Assembly: GCA_035610365.1 (NCBI GenBank) | Contig: CM069432.1 | Coordinates: 128,474,255-128,538,254 of the forward strand | Origin: Aquatica leii | Taxonomy: Eukaryota; Arthropoda; Insecta; Coleoptera; Lampyridae | Reading direction: 5' to 3' | Length of the DNA stretch: 64,000 nucleotides | Shown here: positions 41,640-52,425 of the stretch, in pieces | How the letters are laid out: each line of letters opens with the position of its first letter | Numbering within the stretch: position 1 is the stretch's first letter | Program-made: the position numbers and the translations under genes | Notes under the pieces: generated by a model | Databases searched by the model: none | Told to the model about the DNA's origin: nothing | The model's input: the letters and a program-made list of their open reading frames with translations, nothing else

Positions 41640-43860
41640 TAGATTTACAGGATGTTGTTATGAATGAAGTGTTCATAACAAAGCGTACATTCTTACCAAC
41701 CGCATCGAGAATTTATGACTCGTTGGGTATTTTGTGTCCTTTTATTTTAACAATAAAACTGCTATTACAAGATTTATGGAAGTTAAAGATTCTATGGGAC
41801 GATGTTGTACCGTTTAACATATTAATTAAGCAAAAAAATGGATTAAAGAAATACCAGTTTTTAATGAATATAAAATACCGCGTTGTGCTGTGAAAGAACA
41901 GTTTGTGGAGTTACATATCTTTGCAGACGCTAGTTTATGAGCGTACGGATGTGTCGCGTATTATCGATATAACTCTTATAGTGGTGAAAAGTTGTAATTT
42001 TTTAATAGCTAAAAATAGAATTTTACCAATAAACAAGCGGACTTTAGCTACACGTAAACTTCCAAAATTGGTATTAACCGCAATACTATGTATGTGGAGT
42101 AAGACTTAGTAACTTTATAATTGAGAATGAGCGCGGTTCCGTCAGTGACATTACGGCGTAAAGTGATTTGCAAATAGCATTAGCATAGATACACAACAGT
42201 ACAAATAAACAAAAACCATTTGTAACTCATACAGTACAAAAGATTCATAGTACTTTTAAAGTAAAATTAAAGTTTGTGCCAGTTTATTGTAATCCAGCCA
42301 ATTTATTAACGCAACCAATTGATTCCAAAATGTTTTTACAAAACGATTTATGGAAAAATTGACTAGAGTTTTTACGCAATAACTAATTGAGTAACAAAGA
42401 TTGGTTTGCAAATAATTTTGTTCAAACATGTATAGCTGGTCAAATAAGCATTTACCCTAATATGATAAACGATAAAACTCTAACGCCATTATTTAAGCTT
42501 GAAGATGTAAGCAGCCTTGAAAGGGAATTTAGAGTTACTGCGTATGTTTTGCGTATTGCTAAAATTTTAAAAGAGTTAGTTACGTTAGCAGAACGTTATT
42601 GGATAAAATATACTCAACATAAATATTACAGTTCTGATATTAAATATTTAAATAACAATTTACCTATCAATAAATCATCGTCTATTTTGTTGTTGAATCC
42701 GTTTATCGATAGATTAAGAAGTAGACTAGAAATGTCTGAATTATCATATGAAACCAAATATCCTGTTATTTTGCCGAAAAACGCTGAAATTACTAAGAAA
42801 TTAATTTAGGAGTGTCACACAATAAATTTCCATCAAGGCGTGAATGCCACTCTGTAATTTTTTCGCAAAAAGTATTGGGTTTTTTGTGCTAGACAAAAAA
42901 TAAAATCTATCTTGTCTAAATGTGTTAAATGTAAAAAGCAAAAGGATAAACACGGCGACAAAATTTTTGCACTTTTGCTGAAAGATCGAATTTTAAGTAG
43001 CAGCAAACCCTTTACAGTGGCTGGTGTAGATTTATTCGAACTGCTTTATGTACTTGTTAAAAAAGTAAAGACTAAAGTTTATGTGTTTTTTATGTGTGCC
43101 GTAACTCTACATCTCAAATTAGTACCTGATCAATCAAGTGAAAATTGTATTCGTGCGTTAAGACGATTTATTTCTCGCCGTGGAGTTCCCAACGTTATTA
43201 TTTCAGGCAATGCAAAGTCATTTAAACGATGTGGCATTGAAATACAAGCGTTAAATAAAATTTTATGTCAAAATTAAATTCAAGAGTTTGCCAGTCGCTA
43301 TCGTATAAAATGGAAATTTATAGCTGAGCGTGCAGAATGGTGGGGTGGTTTTTGGGAACGTTTAATTCGTTCTATAAAAACTAAGTAGTGTGTTAGCTGA
43401 AATAGAATCTGTTTTAAACGCTAGACCTTTAACGTACATTAAAACCGACAGTGACAGTTTAAGTGTGCTTACACTCTCACTTCTGTTGGAACCAGTGAAA
43501 CAGGATTTAATGTAGATTTTGTATCTAAGGTTTCAAAAAACGATATTTTAAAAATTTTAAGAACGGGTAATAAATTAGCGTTAAAGTTTTGGAAACGTTG
43601 GCGTAAAGAATATTTACAACAGTTGAATTCCGCCCATAAAATTAAATTTGTAACTGGTGCTAAATTTAATATTGGTGATGTCGCTTTGTTACATGACGAC
43701 AGGCTTCCACGTGTACAGTAGAAATTAGTAAGATTTGTCAATACCATGCTGGGTAGAGATGGAAAGATCCAAGCTTTTGTAGTTAAAACGTCCGGTGGTA
43801 CTATTTTGAAGACACCGATACAGTTACTGTATCCCTTAGAAACTGTAACAAAGTCAGCCT
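41640..43860 (+). pseudogene. BEL pol, post-RT region, RNase H and integrase (RT deleted)
   Basis: Recognisable blocks in order: KRTFLPTASRIYDSLGILCPF (about 41679-41742, the segment following RT in BEL pol), LWKLKILWDD, RNase H remnants (IFADAS, about 41920-41940; LIAKNRILPINKRTLATRKL), the Zn-binding/linker region (42387-42809, open 140 codons), CVKCKKQK (about 42921-42945, HHCC knuckle end), integrase core (VAGVDLFELL, about 43018; RRGVPNVIISGNAKSF, about 43179) and WKFIAERAEWWGGFWERLI (about 43310-43366). The C terminus (FNIGDVALLHDD and a GGTILKTPIQLLYPLE end) runs to about 43850. Protease and RT are missing. Catalytic Asp in the second integrase motif is replaced (SGN instead of SDN). 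Confidence 0.85.
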
Positions 43861-43899
43861 CATCGTCGCCGCCCAGGGATTATGTCAAGAATGATCCTT

Positions 43900-44024
43900 T
43901 GTAGGAACATATGGTTGCAGTTTGAACCGTGGCGGATGTATTTTAATTTAAAAAGTAGTTTTCTAAAATATGCCATTGTAAGACAAGCAGTAGGTTATTC
44001 GCAAATAAATAACTACTTAATGAA
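43900..44024 (+). repeat. BEL 3' LTR, truncated
   Basis: Matches the 5' LTR start (TGTAGGAACATATGG) through AACTACTTAATGA and then stops abruptly at 44024; the last ~70 bp of the LTR are missing and gypsy-A sequence follows. Confidence 0.8.
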
Positions 44025-44180
44025 AGCGAGGACAATTTTGAACAAGGTATTTGTTTTAACTGTGGTGAAAAAGGACATCGTTCAAAAGATTGTCTTTCAA
44101 AATATAAAGAAACGAAATGTTTTTGTTGTAATGAATTTGGACATGTATCCACATTGTGTAAAAAAGAATTAAACATTAAA
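44025..44180 (+). pseudogene. Gypsy-A gag zinc knuckles
   Basis: Frame starting about 44026 gives two CCHC knuckles in tandem, CFNCGEKGHRSKDC (44051-44092) and CFCCNEFGHVSTLC (about 44117-44158). They bind the element's RNA. The joined position beside a truncated BEL LTR shows that the missing middle of gag was deleted. Confidence 0.8.
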
Positions 44181-44185
44181 AAAAA

Positions 44186-44530
44186 ATGTCATCCAAAGCA
44201 AGCGTTAGTACATTGAAAGTAACGTCGCGAAACCACATCAAATTGAGTATAGACGATATAAAAGTGGTTGCTCTGTTTGATACAGGTAGCGACATTAATA
44301 CAATCAGGCAAGACATTTTTGACAATAAGTTTAGGAACATATCATTGCGAGAAAATTTCAAGAAGAGGAGAAGATGGTATTCTAGTTCACAAAAAAGAAG
44401 AAACTAAATTTCTAATGCACATTCGACTAGAAAACGAACACAAATATGTAAATACGGAACACATTAAAAACGTAAAATATAAAACCGCAATCAAAGAAAT
44501 TGTGAAAAACTATAAACCGTAGAAGACAAA
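44186..44530 (+). pseudogene. Gypsy-A aspartic protease
   Basis: The ORF from 44186 includes IDDIKVVALFDTGSDINTI (about 44246-44302), with the catalytic D-T-G triad intact, as in retropepsins. A frameshift near 44365 ends the domain early. It lies directly after the zinc knuckles, as expected for gag-pol order. Confidence 0.75.
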
Positions 44531-44539
44531 ACATATAAA

Positions 44540-45640
44540 ATAAAAATTATTTTAACAAATGAAGAGCCTGTTTACCAAAATCCTCAAATTTTATGAATTC
44601 CAGAAAAAAAAGAAGTAAATAAGCAGATACGAAAATGGTTAGATAACAATATCATAAAACTTAACTGTTTTTTTACAATTTTACCAACCCCATAGTTTTA
44701 GTGAAAAAGAAAAATGTCCAAACAAGAATTTGTATTGACTACCGGCAACTGAAAAATTATTAAAAATCGATTTCTATTACTGCTAATCAATGACGTATTG
44801 GATAAATTACAAGATAAAGTTTTTAGTACTATAGACTTAAAAAATGTTTTTTTCTATGTTGCAGTTGCAGAAGATAATACAAAATCCGCTTCGTTTGTGA
44901 TTCTCAGCGGCCAATATAAGTTTTTAAGTTGTCTATTTAGATTATGTAATAGTCCAGCAGATTTTCAAAGATATGTTTATCAAGTGTTTAGAGAGTTGAT
45001 AAACATCGGTTAAAATTAGTGTGTCACAGAAACATAGTATTGAAATTATTAAAACAAAGTGTTAATTTCTTAACCATAGTTAATATTTAGAGTTTTTAGG
45101 TTATATCGTAAAAAACGGCACAATTAAGCCATCAGTAGTAAAAACTATTGCTATCAAAAATTATCCCGAACCAAAGACGATTAAAGAAATTCAAAGTTAT
45201 TTAGAACTTACGGGATATTTTCGCAAATTTACAAAGTCGTGCACACTAATCGCAAAACCGTTGAGTGACGTTTTAAAGAAGAACTAAAATTTTAATGTAA
45301 ACGAAAGCTAAAGATTTACGCATCTAAAATTAAAAGTTTTTTTACTAGCAAACTTCATTTTACATGTACTTAAACAAAACCGCGATACAAAACTTCACAC
45401 AGACGCAAGCAAACACGGTTACACAGCCATTCTGTTACAAAAGTTAGACAAAGACGGTCACTTTCATCCAACTTACTACATAAGCAAAAAACTACTGCCG
45501 AAGAAAAGTACGACAGTTATCAGTTAGAAGTATTAGCTATAATTTAAGCAGTTAAAAAATTTAGAGTTTACTTATTGGGAATAAAATTCAAAATCGTTAC
45601 TGACTGTTCTGCGTTTCAAAAGATAATGAGCAAAAAAAAT
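44540..45640 (+). pseudogene. Gypsy-A reverse transcriptase and RNase H start (broken)
   Basis: Readable blocks are NKQIRKWLDNNIIK (about 44615-44660), RICIDYRQLKNY (about 44725-44760) and the ORF 44798-45013 with LDKLQDKVFSTIDLKNVFF (motif A with catalytic Asp), then FRLCNSPADFQRYVYQVF (the FGL-NAPxxFQ block). The YxDD box is lost: after a stop at about 45011 the sequence continues in decayed form (LGYIVKNGTIKPS, about 45100-45135; LHTDASKHGYTAIL, about 45392-45433, RNase H). Numerous stops; inactive. Confidence 0.75.
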
Positions 45641-46762
45641 TGAGTACAAGAGTAGTTATATGGGCCTTGCAATTAGAAGAATTTGAATATTCTATTAAGC
45701 ACAGAAAGAAACAACGTATGAAGCACTTAGACGTCTTAAGCCGATATCCAACAATTACGATTATAGAAAACACAGTTATTCGAAAGCAAACTCAGCAAAC
45801 CGATACAGCTTTAAATGCTATAAAAAAAATTTAATAACAGGACTTTACCATGACTACATTTTAGTTAATCAAATTGTATACAAAGAGCAAAATGGTGAGA
45901 AATTGTTAGTAGTACCAAGAGCCATGCAAACTGAAATTATTAAAGACGCACATGGTCCTGGTCATTTTACTTTAAAGAATACAGTAAATGTTAAAGAGGT
46001 CATAGAGAAATTGATTGCTTACCAAAATATTTTTGAAAATCCAAAAAGAATAATTGCAGATAAAGGAGGTTGCTTTAGATCCAAACATGTTGCAAAATTT
46101 TGTCTAAGTGAAAATATTAACCACATTTAAATAGCTACAGGTGTTTCAAGAGGTAACGGTCAAGTCAAAATTACAGTTCAGACTTACTGCGGAATTACGA
46201 CAAATGTCAGTAGAAGAACCAGAAGAATGGTTCAGACATGTGCTACTGTTGCAACAGCATCTAGACAGTACTTTCAGTAGAAGTACTATAAATAATCTAT
46301 TTCAAATCATGTTTGGAGTTGAACTACAAAAAAAAACTAGAAATAATACAAATTTTTAAAGAAGTTGCTCAAAAGATTTTTAAAAATCAACGCAATGCGA
46401 TGTGAGCAAACGGCAATGAAGCAATTGCTAAGATTCAAGAAGAAAACAAAAAATCTTTCAATCGTATAAGTAAAAAGTCACATAAATATCAAGTAGGCGA
46501 TATAGTTGCTATAAAACGAACGCTATTTATTTCTGACATTTTACTATTTCCACAATGTTTAAGTCCATACAAAAACAATAGATACGATCTTGAAAAAATA
46601 GGAGACGGAGAGGAACCTAAAGTATCTAGCGCCGACAAAATTAAACCGTGGAATCGGATAGATGAGAATTCTTTCTCATCTGAGTCAGATGACGCGGAGA
46701 GTGACCAGGATATGAGGTTGATCTTAGAAATACAGCAAAACTCAGGTAGACGGTACAGATGA
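45640..46762 (+). pseudogene. Gypsy-A RNase H end, integrase and tail
   Basis: 45640-45834 gives WALQLEEFEYSIKHRKKQRM and HLDVLSRYP, the RNase H/connection end (in gypsy: HVDALSR). 45903-46130 begins the integrase (HGPGHFTLKNT), then skips the first catalytic block and continues with IFENPKRIIADKGGCFRSKH (second catalytic Asp). It is followed by SENINHI-stop-IATGVSRGNGQV, whose expected catalytic Glu is not seen. The C-terminal tail (SPYKNNRYDLEKIGDGEEP, KPWNRIDENSFSSES) ends at TGA 46760-46762. The zinc-binding half and part of the core have been deleted. Confidence 0.75.
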
Positions 46763-47808
46763 CGAAACGAAATAGCAATGTAAAGACCAAATACTTGTCT
46801 ACGGCTAATAAAAATAAATAAAACGAAATTTTACTACGTTGAATATTCAACTAAAAAATGTTACCTTCTAAGTTTAATAACACCTTTTATACCTCCTTAT
46901 TGCCGAAGTAAATTCTAAATATTAAATTTAATAACTGTTTCTTTAAGTCCGTTAATTTTATGTTATTACAGAGACTACCACTAAAACTTTTCTTAATTTT
47001 GCGGTTTTTTGACTTGACATTAATTTTCCAATTATTGGATGCTTAATTAAAAGCAATAAATAGTTATTAATTCTTACTTTTAATAAAACACGCCATCGCA
47101 CTTCATTCCTTTGTAGACTTTCTAAAGCAATTGGTACGTTACCGATTTCAATCTATAACATACATTTTCGTTTTCTTATTCGGCAAAACTTAGAAGTTTT
47201 ACGGAGTTTAAAATCTGGCTTGGTTAACAAGTTTATTACCTAACTCTGTAGTGATTCTTTGTTAGATTATCGTTTGTTTCTTTAATCAACAAGGTCCGAA
47301 CCCAGAAGACGTTTTAATCTTAGCATAAAATAATTTTTTTTTATTTAAACTTATTTTTAAACACTGGTAGATGCCATAATTTTTGTGAAAAAGTTGCTTA
47401 CTTCTATAGATAGTGACGTTGATTTAATTTAATTTTAATTTATAAATGTTACAAACCATCTTAAGTAAATATCTTAAATATTAATATTTACGTAATGTAA
47501 CAAAATGAAGAAGATTGCGACAAAGAAATTTAAATAGACACAAATTGGTTAATACAAAAAGTAATTTTTCTAGTTTTACAATGTTGGAAATGGCAATAAA
47601 ACCAATTACATAACTCAGCGTTTTATACATTTTTTTGTATACCATGTTAATACTGCCGTCAAAAATTAATAATATAACGATGCATCGTTTTTCTTTAATA
47701 ATAACTTAAAATTTACTTCCAAAGTAAGTATCAATTTTAGAAATTTTTGGTCTTCAAAATCCGGTGTTTACTAATTTCTAACAATAAAACCAGACAAGTT
47801 TAAAAAAG
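46763..47808. other. Mostly non-coding interval with a PLE-tail remnant
   Basis: AT-rich. No LTR of gypsy-A was found here. A short PLE-tail-like segment lies near its middle (47286-47330). Confidence 0.45.
47286..47330 (+). repeat. PLE terminal-repeat fragment
   Basis: GGTCCGAACCCAGAAGACGT and the following TTTTAATCTTAG closely match the plus-strand PLE tail at 60783-60819 (GGTCCAAACCCGGAAGACGT...TATCTTAG). About 45 bp are recognisable. Confidence 0.5.
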
Positions 47809-48247
47809 CTAGTATCGTTGACTGAAGAAATGTATAAAGACTCGCAAGGCTCATGTTAAAAATCGTACCGTATTACTATCTCACTTTTGTGGCTCCCTGC
47901 GCCCCGCTGCCTACAAACTTCACTCTTGGATAGTCGCGACACTGTTGTTTTCAACGCAAACTAAAAAGATAACACTGGAATGCTTGGAAAGTAATATGAT
48001 AACTCTTCAAAATAATCGTTTGTTGTATTTACTAGATACCGTTGACTGATATAAAATGTTTTGAGTAAACGGTATGTAATTTGACAAGTTGAATTTTTTT
48101 CTTCAATCTATACGTTTGCCAGAGTTTGGTTTTGTTTTTTCTCTGCTGTTTTAATTTACTTTATAATATTTTATACTTTTTTTTTCAAAAAAGCTTTGGT
48201 AGGAGATTCCATTTATAAAATTCGATAACTTAGTTCTATATTATAAA

Positions 48248-48382
48248 TAGTGGTGGGCGATACGATACATCGAATCGAATATTGATACGTATCGATATAT
48301 CGATACGTATCGGAATATCGATACCTATCGAAATATCGACATTTCGATACGTATCGAAATATCGATAGACGACCCAGGCCTA
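48248..48382. mobile_element. CGATA-rich MITE inside the TIR element
   Basis: Starts TAGTGGTGGGCGATACGATA and ends with the approximate inverse (…ACGACCCAGGCCTA), a hAT-like TAGxxxTGGGCGATA end. The interior is a run of overlapping ATCGATA/TATCGAT/ATACGTAT words with many local palindromes. Flanking TATAAA-like sequences could be an imperfect duplication. Confidence 0.5.
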
Positions 48383-48390
48383 ATATAAAG

Positions 48391-49014
48391 TAGGAATGGT
48401 GATTTAAATCATTAAAAATCGATTTTTGTACTCTTAATAAAGCGATTTTTACAATCGATTTTTCTAGCCAATTTTTTTAATTAATTGATTCAAAAATGGA
48501 ATCGATCGAACATCGCTTTATGGAACTATAATTATTCTGCATTCAACAAAAATGTAAAAACAAAAAACTCATAAGTAAATAATCAAATCGCCAAGTGAAC
48601 AATAATTCAAAATAGCAGATTACAAATTCAAAACCGCCGGCGGTAATTTGATACTTGCACAAGAAGCAAAACAGAATTTTTGTTATGTTTATAAATGTAT
48701 ATAACTGTTTTATCGTGTTTTGCAGTTGATAATATTCTTTAAAAGGTGACTACAAAAACGATTACCAAATCGGTTTTCCGTTCAATTAAAACTTTTTAAA
48801 TTGATTCGCTAATAAAGATTACACAAATTTTCAATAAAATTGTGAATTTGAAACGGCGTTTTAGTTTTTTTTATTAGGTGTAGCACACCGATACATCGCA
48901 AGTTGGTCCCCTAATTCATAAAAAATAAACTAGAATTCCTATCATTAATGGTATCTCTTGGTAGATGTTTGGGTAAACCCGATTTATTTAAATCGTTTGT
49001 TAAATCATCGTCCT
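48391..49014. mobile_element. Possible second MITE (GATTTAAATC-type ends)
   Basis: The left end TAGGAATGGTGATTTAAATC and the inverse of the right end (AAGGACGATGATTTAACAAA) share about 12 of 16 positions, recalling hAT MITEs with GTGATTTAAATC ends. No target duplication was found. Confidence 0.3.
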
Positions 49015-49221
49015 TTGAACTGCAAAGAGAGCGGTATGACTAAGCGTAGCCACTGCTCGATGCGTATACATACGATGCAAACACTACAACTTCTAGCAAT
49101 GAACTGAAATCTCGGATCCTAAATATACGGTGGCGCCCCCTATATCTCGGATCCTGCGGTGACTACGATTTTTACCATAAGGTTGCGAGTCTTTATACAT
49201 TTCTTCAGTCAACGCTAGTAT

Positions 49222-51833
49222 GTAATGATTTTGTTATAATTTTATTAACATTTAGGTATTTATTCAAGTGAAATGAAAAGTGTAGCATATAAAGTTTGCA
49301 CGTTAATTACACAAATTAAAATTTAGTCGTTAATATTTAATTTTAACAAATCTAAACGTAAATTGTAAATTAGAGTACTGTGTTTTTGTTTGTTTTTAGA
49401 ATTACTAAACAAAATGTAATTAATTGATAACATTTACATTATTCATGTAGTTACTGTTTTGATTGTCTACATAAGATATGCACAATATAAAGATAACTTC
49501 ATACATAAGTTTAAATTACAAATTAACACACAGCAATTAATATGTTTACGCAGAATTTAATTACACGGCACAGTACAACTGAAATGATGTTATGCCATTT
49601 ATCAGAAATTGTAATTATGATTTTATGTCTTTTTGTTTTCATAACTTATTTCAATTTCAAACTTTCAATTTTGTGTTAGTTTTAGCGATTCGTATTTTTA
49701 ATTAATTTTAAAATAGTTTTTTTACTTTTATATGCAATTAATTATTTAATTATTATTAATTTTAAACAAATATATAAATAAATAAACTGCTTGCAACTAA
49801 AAAGTGTGCTGCTATAAACTGTATCTTGTCATTCAAAATAAATCAGTACGGTCTAATAAAATTGTTATTTATGCAACTAAGATGTAACAAAATTTATTGA
49901 AGATTAAAATCAAAGTTTGTTGATTAAAACAAAACAAAATATTTTAAAGTTTAATTAAAATAGTAATTTATTTGTAATTTAATTTAAATAAAATAATCGA
50001 ACTGTGATTATAGAAATCAATGATGTTAATTGTTTGTTGAATGTCATTTGTTTAAGTAACTGTATCCAAAGTTTAATTTATGTAATAACGTAAGTACTTA
50101 AATTACATTTACTACTAATAAAAGAAAAAAATAAATAAATAAAGAGTTAAAGTAAACATGCATTTTTAGACATTCCTAAAAACAATAAAAAAATATTTAT
50201 GGAAACTATGAATCTATAAGTATAATTACACAAACTTGTAAATAAACATAATTTGGTTTTAATTTTAACAAAAACATTTTTTTTAATTGTCAAAAGATGA
50301 GCGTCGAATTTAAGTTATCATAATAAAATGAAAAAACGTGTATCTATAAATAACTTTGCAACTGACAAAGTACAAATAGAATTATCACATAGTTTACTAT
50401 AGATTATAGTTACTAAAAATGAATTAAAATTATTTTCTCAAGTCATATTGTAAAAAAAATGTAATAATAAAAGATAATTAAACAGTTTTTAAATAAAAAC
50501 AAAAATAATAAGAAAATACTTGAAAACTTAGTTAAGTTTCAAAAATATCAAAACTTACGTATCGTATTACTAATTAATATTTGTTTAAAACTTTAATATA
50601 CTTTCTGTTTTTATATCTCAAATTAAACTATACTGTAATATATCTTAAAATGGTTTTCCACGCATTGCACTCGATAAGATCCAGAAACATATTACCTTTT
50701 GCACAACAATATGAAATTTATCAAATATATAGCAAAAAAGGATACAGATTGACTTTTGAACCAAGTCAAGCATCTTTCAATAAATCATTCACGGTAGAAA
50801 CAATCAATCAATAAATCGTTGTGACGGATTGACCAAATCTTAATAATTTAAGTTTACAATATACATACAAAAGCATATGTTTTGATAACTTTTGATTTTT
50901 GTACTTTATTTATACGTTAAATTTTATTAAAAATATAAATATATAATTACAAATAACAGTAACATGTAAATACAATAAATAAATGAATGAAACAAAAAAG
51001 TATTTAGATAAAATAAGAAATTTAATACGTATAATCTTTACGCACGTTTAAAGTAAATGATACTTTTTGGTATTTGTGACAGATATTACTGAAAAAATTA
51101 AACTAAAATTACAATTATTACTATTACAGGTTGTTGATTTTTCGTTTATTTTTAACTATTGATAAAATAATGGAATGGAATGGAAAACATGCTCATTTTG
51201 ATACAAAATACAACAGATTATTTTTATCTCCTGATTAATAATATCATAAAACATGACTGAGGTCAATAATTGATTACATTCTTTACAAAGATGTAACACA
51301 TTATTGCACTGTTTTTACGAATCTATTTCTGTTAAATCAGAATATGCATTTTAAACTAATCTTTTAATATCAATACCTCGTTGTGCGATATTATTTAATA
51401 CACTTTTTTTTTACCAGAAACTGTATAACTTTAGTTCATTAAGTTTACGTCTATTATAGCATTCCTTGTAATAAAAACACATATTTTTGAGTTACAGAAA
51501 CCGGAATTTTAGAATCGTTTTCAATTGGATATGTTCATTAACCAGCTACTTGTTCGTTACTAAAAAAAAAATACTATCGACATGGCAACAACGAAAAGCT
51601 TTGCTTTTCTCTGGTCGAGTACTCACAGGATGCAAAGTGTACTTTGTAAACAAACTGTACGCACTACTTGTCAAACAACTACTTTGTTTACTTTTACATA
51701 TGCCTACTACAAGCTAAAGATACAGGTAATCATTTTTATTTTTTCACTTATCTAATAAATTAGCTATTTGCTTGAAGAATATGTAACCAGTTAGATTTGG
51801 TTACTAGTGTTCATATTACGTGACACTGCTTAT
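49222..51833. other. 2.6 kb AT-rich desert
   Basis: No recognisable genes. The ORFs 50581-50814 and 51487-51717 have no family resemblance I can name; the second contains a small perfect hairpin (GAAAAGCTTTGCTTTTC, about 51595-51611). Confidence 0.5.
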
Positions 51834-51925
51834 GATTTGTCAAATCGGGTTGGTAGCAACAATAACCTCATGATAACAACCAAATTTTTTTGTCCATATT
51901 TGCTACCAACCCGATTTGACAAATC
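51834..51925. repeat. Perfect 26-bp inverted repeat with 40-bp loop
   Basis: The arm at 51834-51859 (starting GATTTGTCAAATCGGG) and the arm at 51900-51925 are exact inverse complements. It lies about 290 bp downstream of the PLE-2 stop codon. It may be a terminal structure of that element or an independent fold-back. Confidence 0.7.
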
Positions 51926-52215
51926 ACTGGAATTCATTATGACCCATCAATCAGAGAGGTCGTTGTTGACAACCAATAAAAGTTTTTATTTTTTGAGGGC
52001 GATTTAAAATTCATCAGTTTTACCAACCCAAAAATGTTAAACCTAAAGTCTAAAAAAACGCTTGAATATGGTCAATTGACTTAAAAAGAAATAGTCTCCG
52101 TATATAAAGAAGAAGTATCGTCACGGCTGTTTAAGCTCGACTCTGATTGGGTTACGGTTGAAGGAGGGCGTGTTTTCGATAAAGGACTAATGACCGGAAA
52201 TCAAAGAGGGGATAG

Positions 52216-52425
52216 TTAGAAACTATGAACACGATTGAAGTTGTTGGGGTGTTTGATGATTTCTATGCTTTCTCGAAATTTCCTGTTAAAAAAGAATGTA
52301 GATTTGGCAATCACCGAAACGTTATCAAAATCTATCTTGTGACCTGTAGTGACATGATGTTCAGCAACCGCAAACTTACAAATATGCCTTTTTCTTATAC
52401 AACGATCATGTTCTGAAATACAAGT
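52216..52425 (-). pseudogene. PLE-2 GIY-YIG endonuclease, C-terminal half
   Basis: Reading leftward from the gypsy-B 5' LTR: ISEHDRCIRKRHI (52413-52375), KFAVAEHHVTTGHKIDF (about 52370-52320) and FRESIEIIKHPNNFNR (about 52280-52230), ending at the stop codon at 52216. These are the SAVAEH...GHxIDF and REAIEIxKxxxNxNR blocks of PLE endonucleases; the Glu of REAIE is a catalytic metal ligand and is present. Confidence 0.82.
52422..52425. repeat. Target-site duplication AAGT, left of gypsy-B
   Basis: AAGT immediately before the 5' LTR; identical to 59501-59504. Confidence 0.75.

Larger units (their letters stand above)
36907..44024 (+). mobile_element. BEL/Pao LTR retrotransposon, nested in gypsy-A and carrying a Harbinger
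   Basis: 5' LTR 36907-37136, PBS 37140-37157, gag 37270-41600 (interrupted by the Harbinger at 38002-41090), pol 41640-43860 and a truncated 3' LTR 43900-44024. The LTRs share TGTAGGAACATATGG at their starts and long following identity. Protease and most of RT are missing between the gag zinc knuckle (about 41520) and the post-RT region (41660). Stops and frameshifts throughout; inactive. Confidence 0.85.
35430..46762 (+). mobile_element. Gypsy-A: old Ty3/gypsy element split by a BEL/Pao element
   Basis: gag N-terminal part at 36361-36906, then the BEL element (36907-44024), then gag zinc knuckles, protease, RT, RNase H, integrase and C-terminal tail at 44025-46762. The middle of gag is missing, so the host element and the end of the BEL 3' LTR were removed together by a deletion at the 44024/44025 junction. 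Multiple stops and frameshifts occur. No 3' LTR was recognised. Confidence 0.7.
47816..49214. mobile_element. TIR DNA transposon, 1399 bp, non-autonomous, superfamily uncertain
   Basis: The left end (47816-47847) and right end (49183-49214) are perfect 32-bp inverses, starting CGTTGACTGAAGAAATGTAT. Weaker pairing continues for ~20 bp (both arms carry AAAAATCGTA). Both sides are flanked by the identical 7-mer CTAGTAT (47809-47815, 49215-49221), best read as a target-site duplication. The interior encodes no recognisable transposase. It contains two smaller MITE-like units, a subterminal pair of ATCTCGGATCCT repeats (about 49111-49155) and GC-rich patches near both ends. A 7-bp duplication fits neither classic hAT (8) nor Mutator (9-11) exactly. 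Confidence 0.8.

Noticed and set aside
46763..47285. 3' LTR of gypsy-A
   Set aside because: No sequence here matches the candidate LTR end before 35572, so I could not support it.
51595..51611. Perfect 7-bp hairpin GAAAAGC-TTT-GCTTTTC
   Set aside because: Short, and no associated gene end; likely chance.
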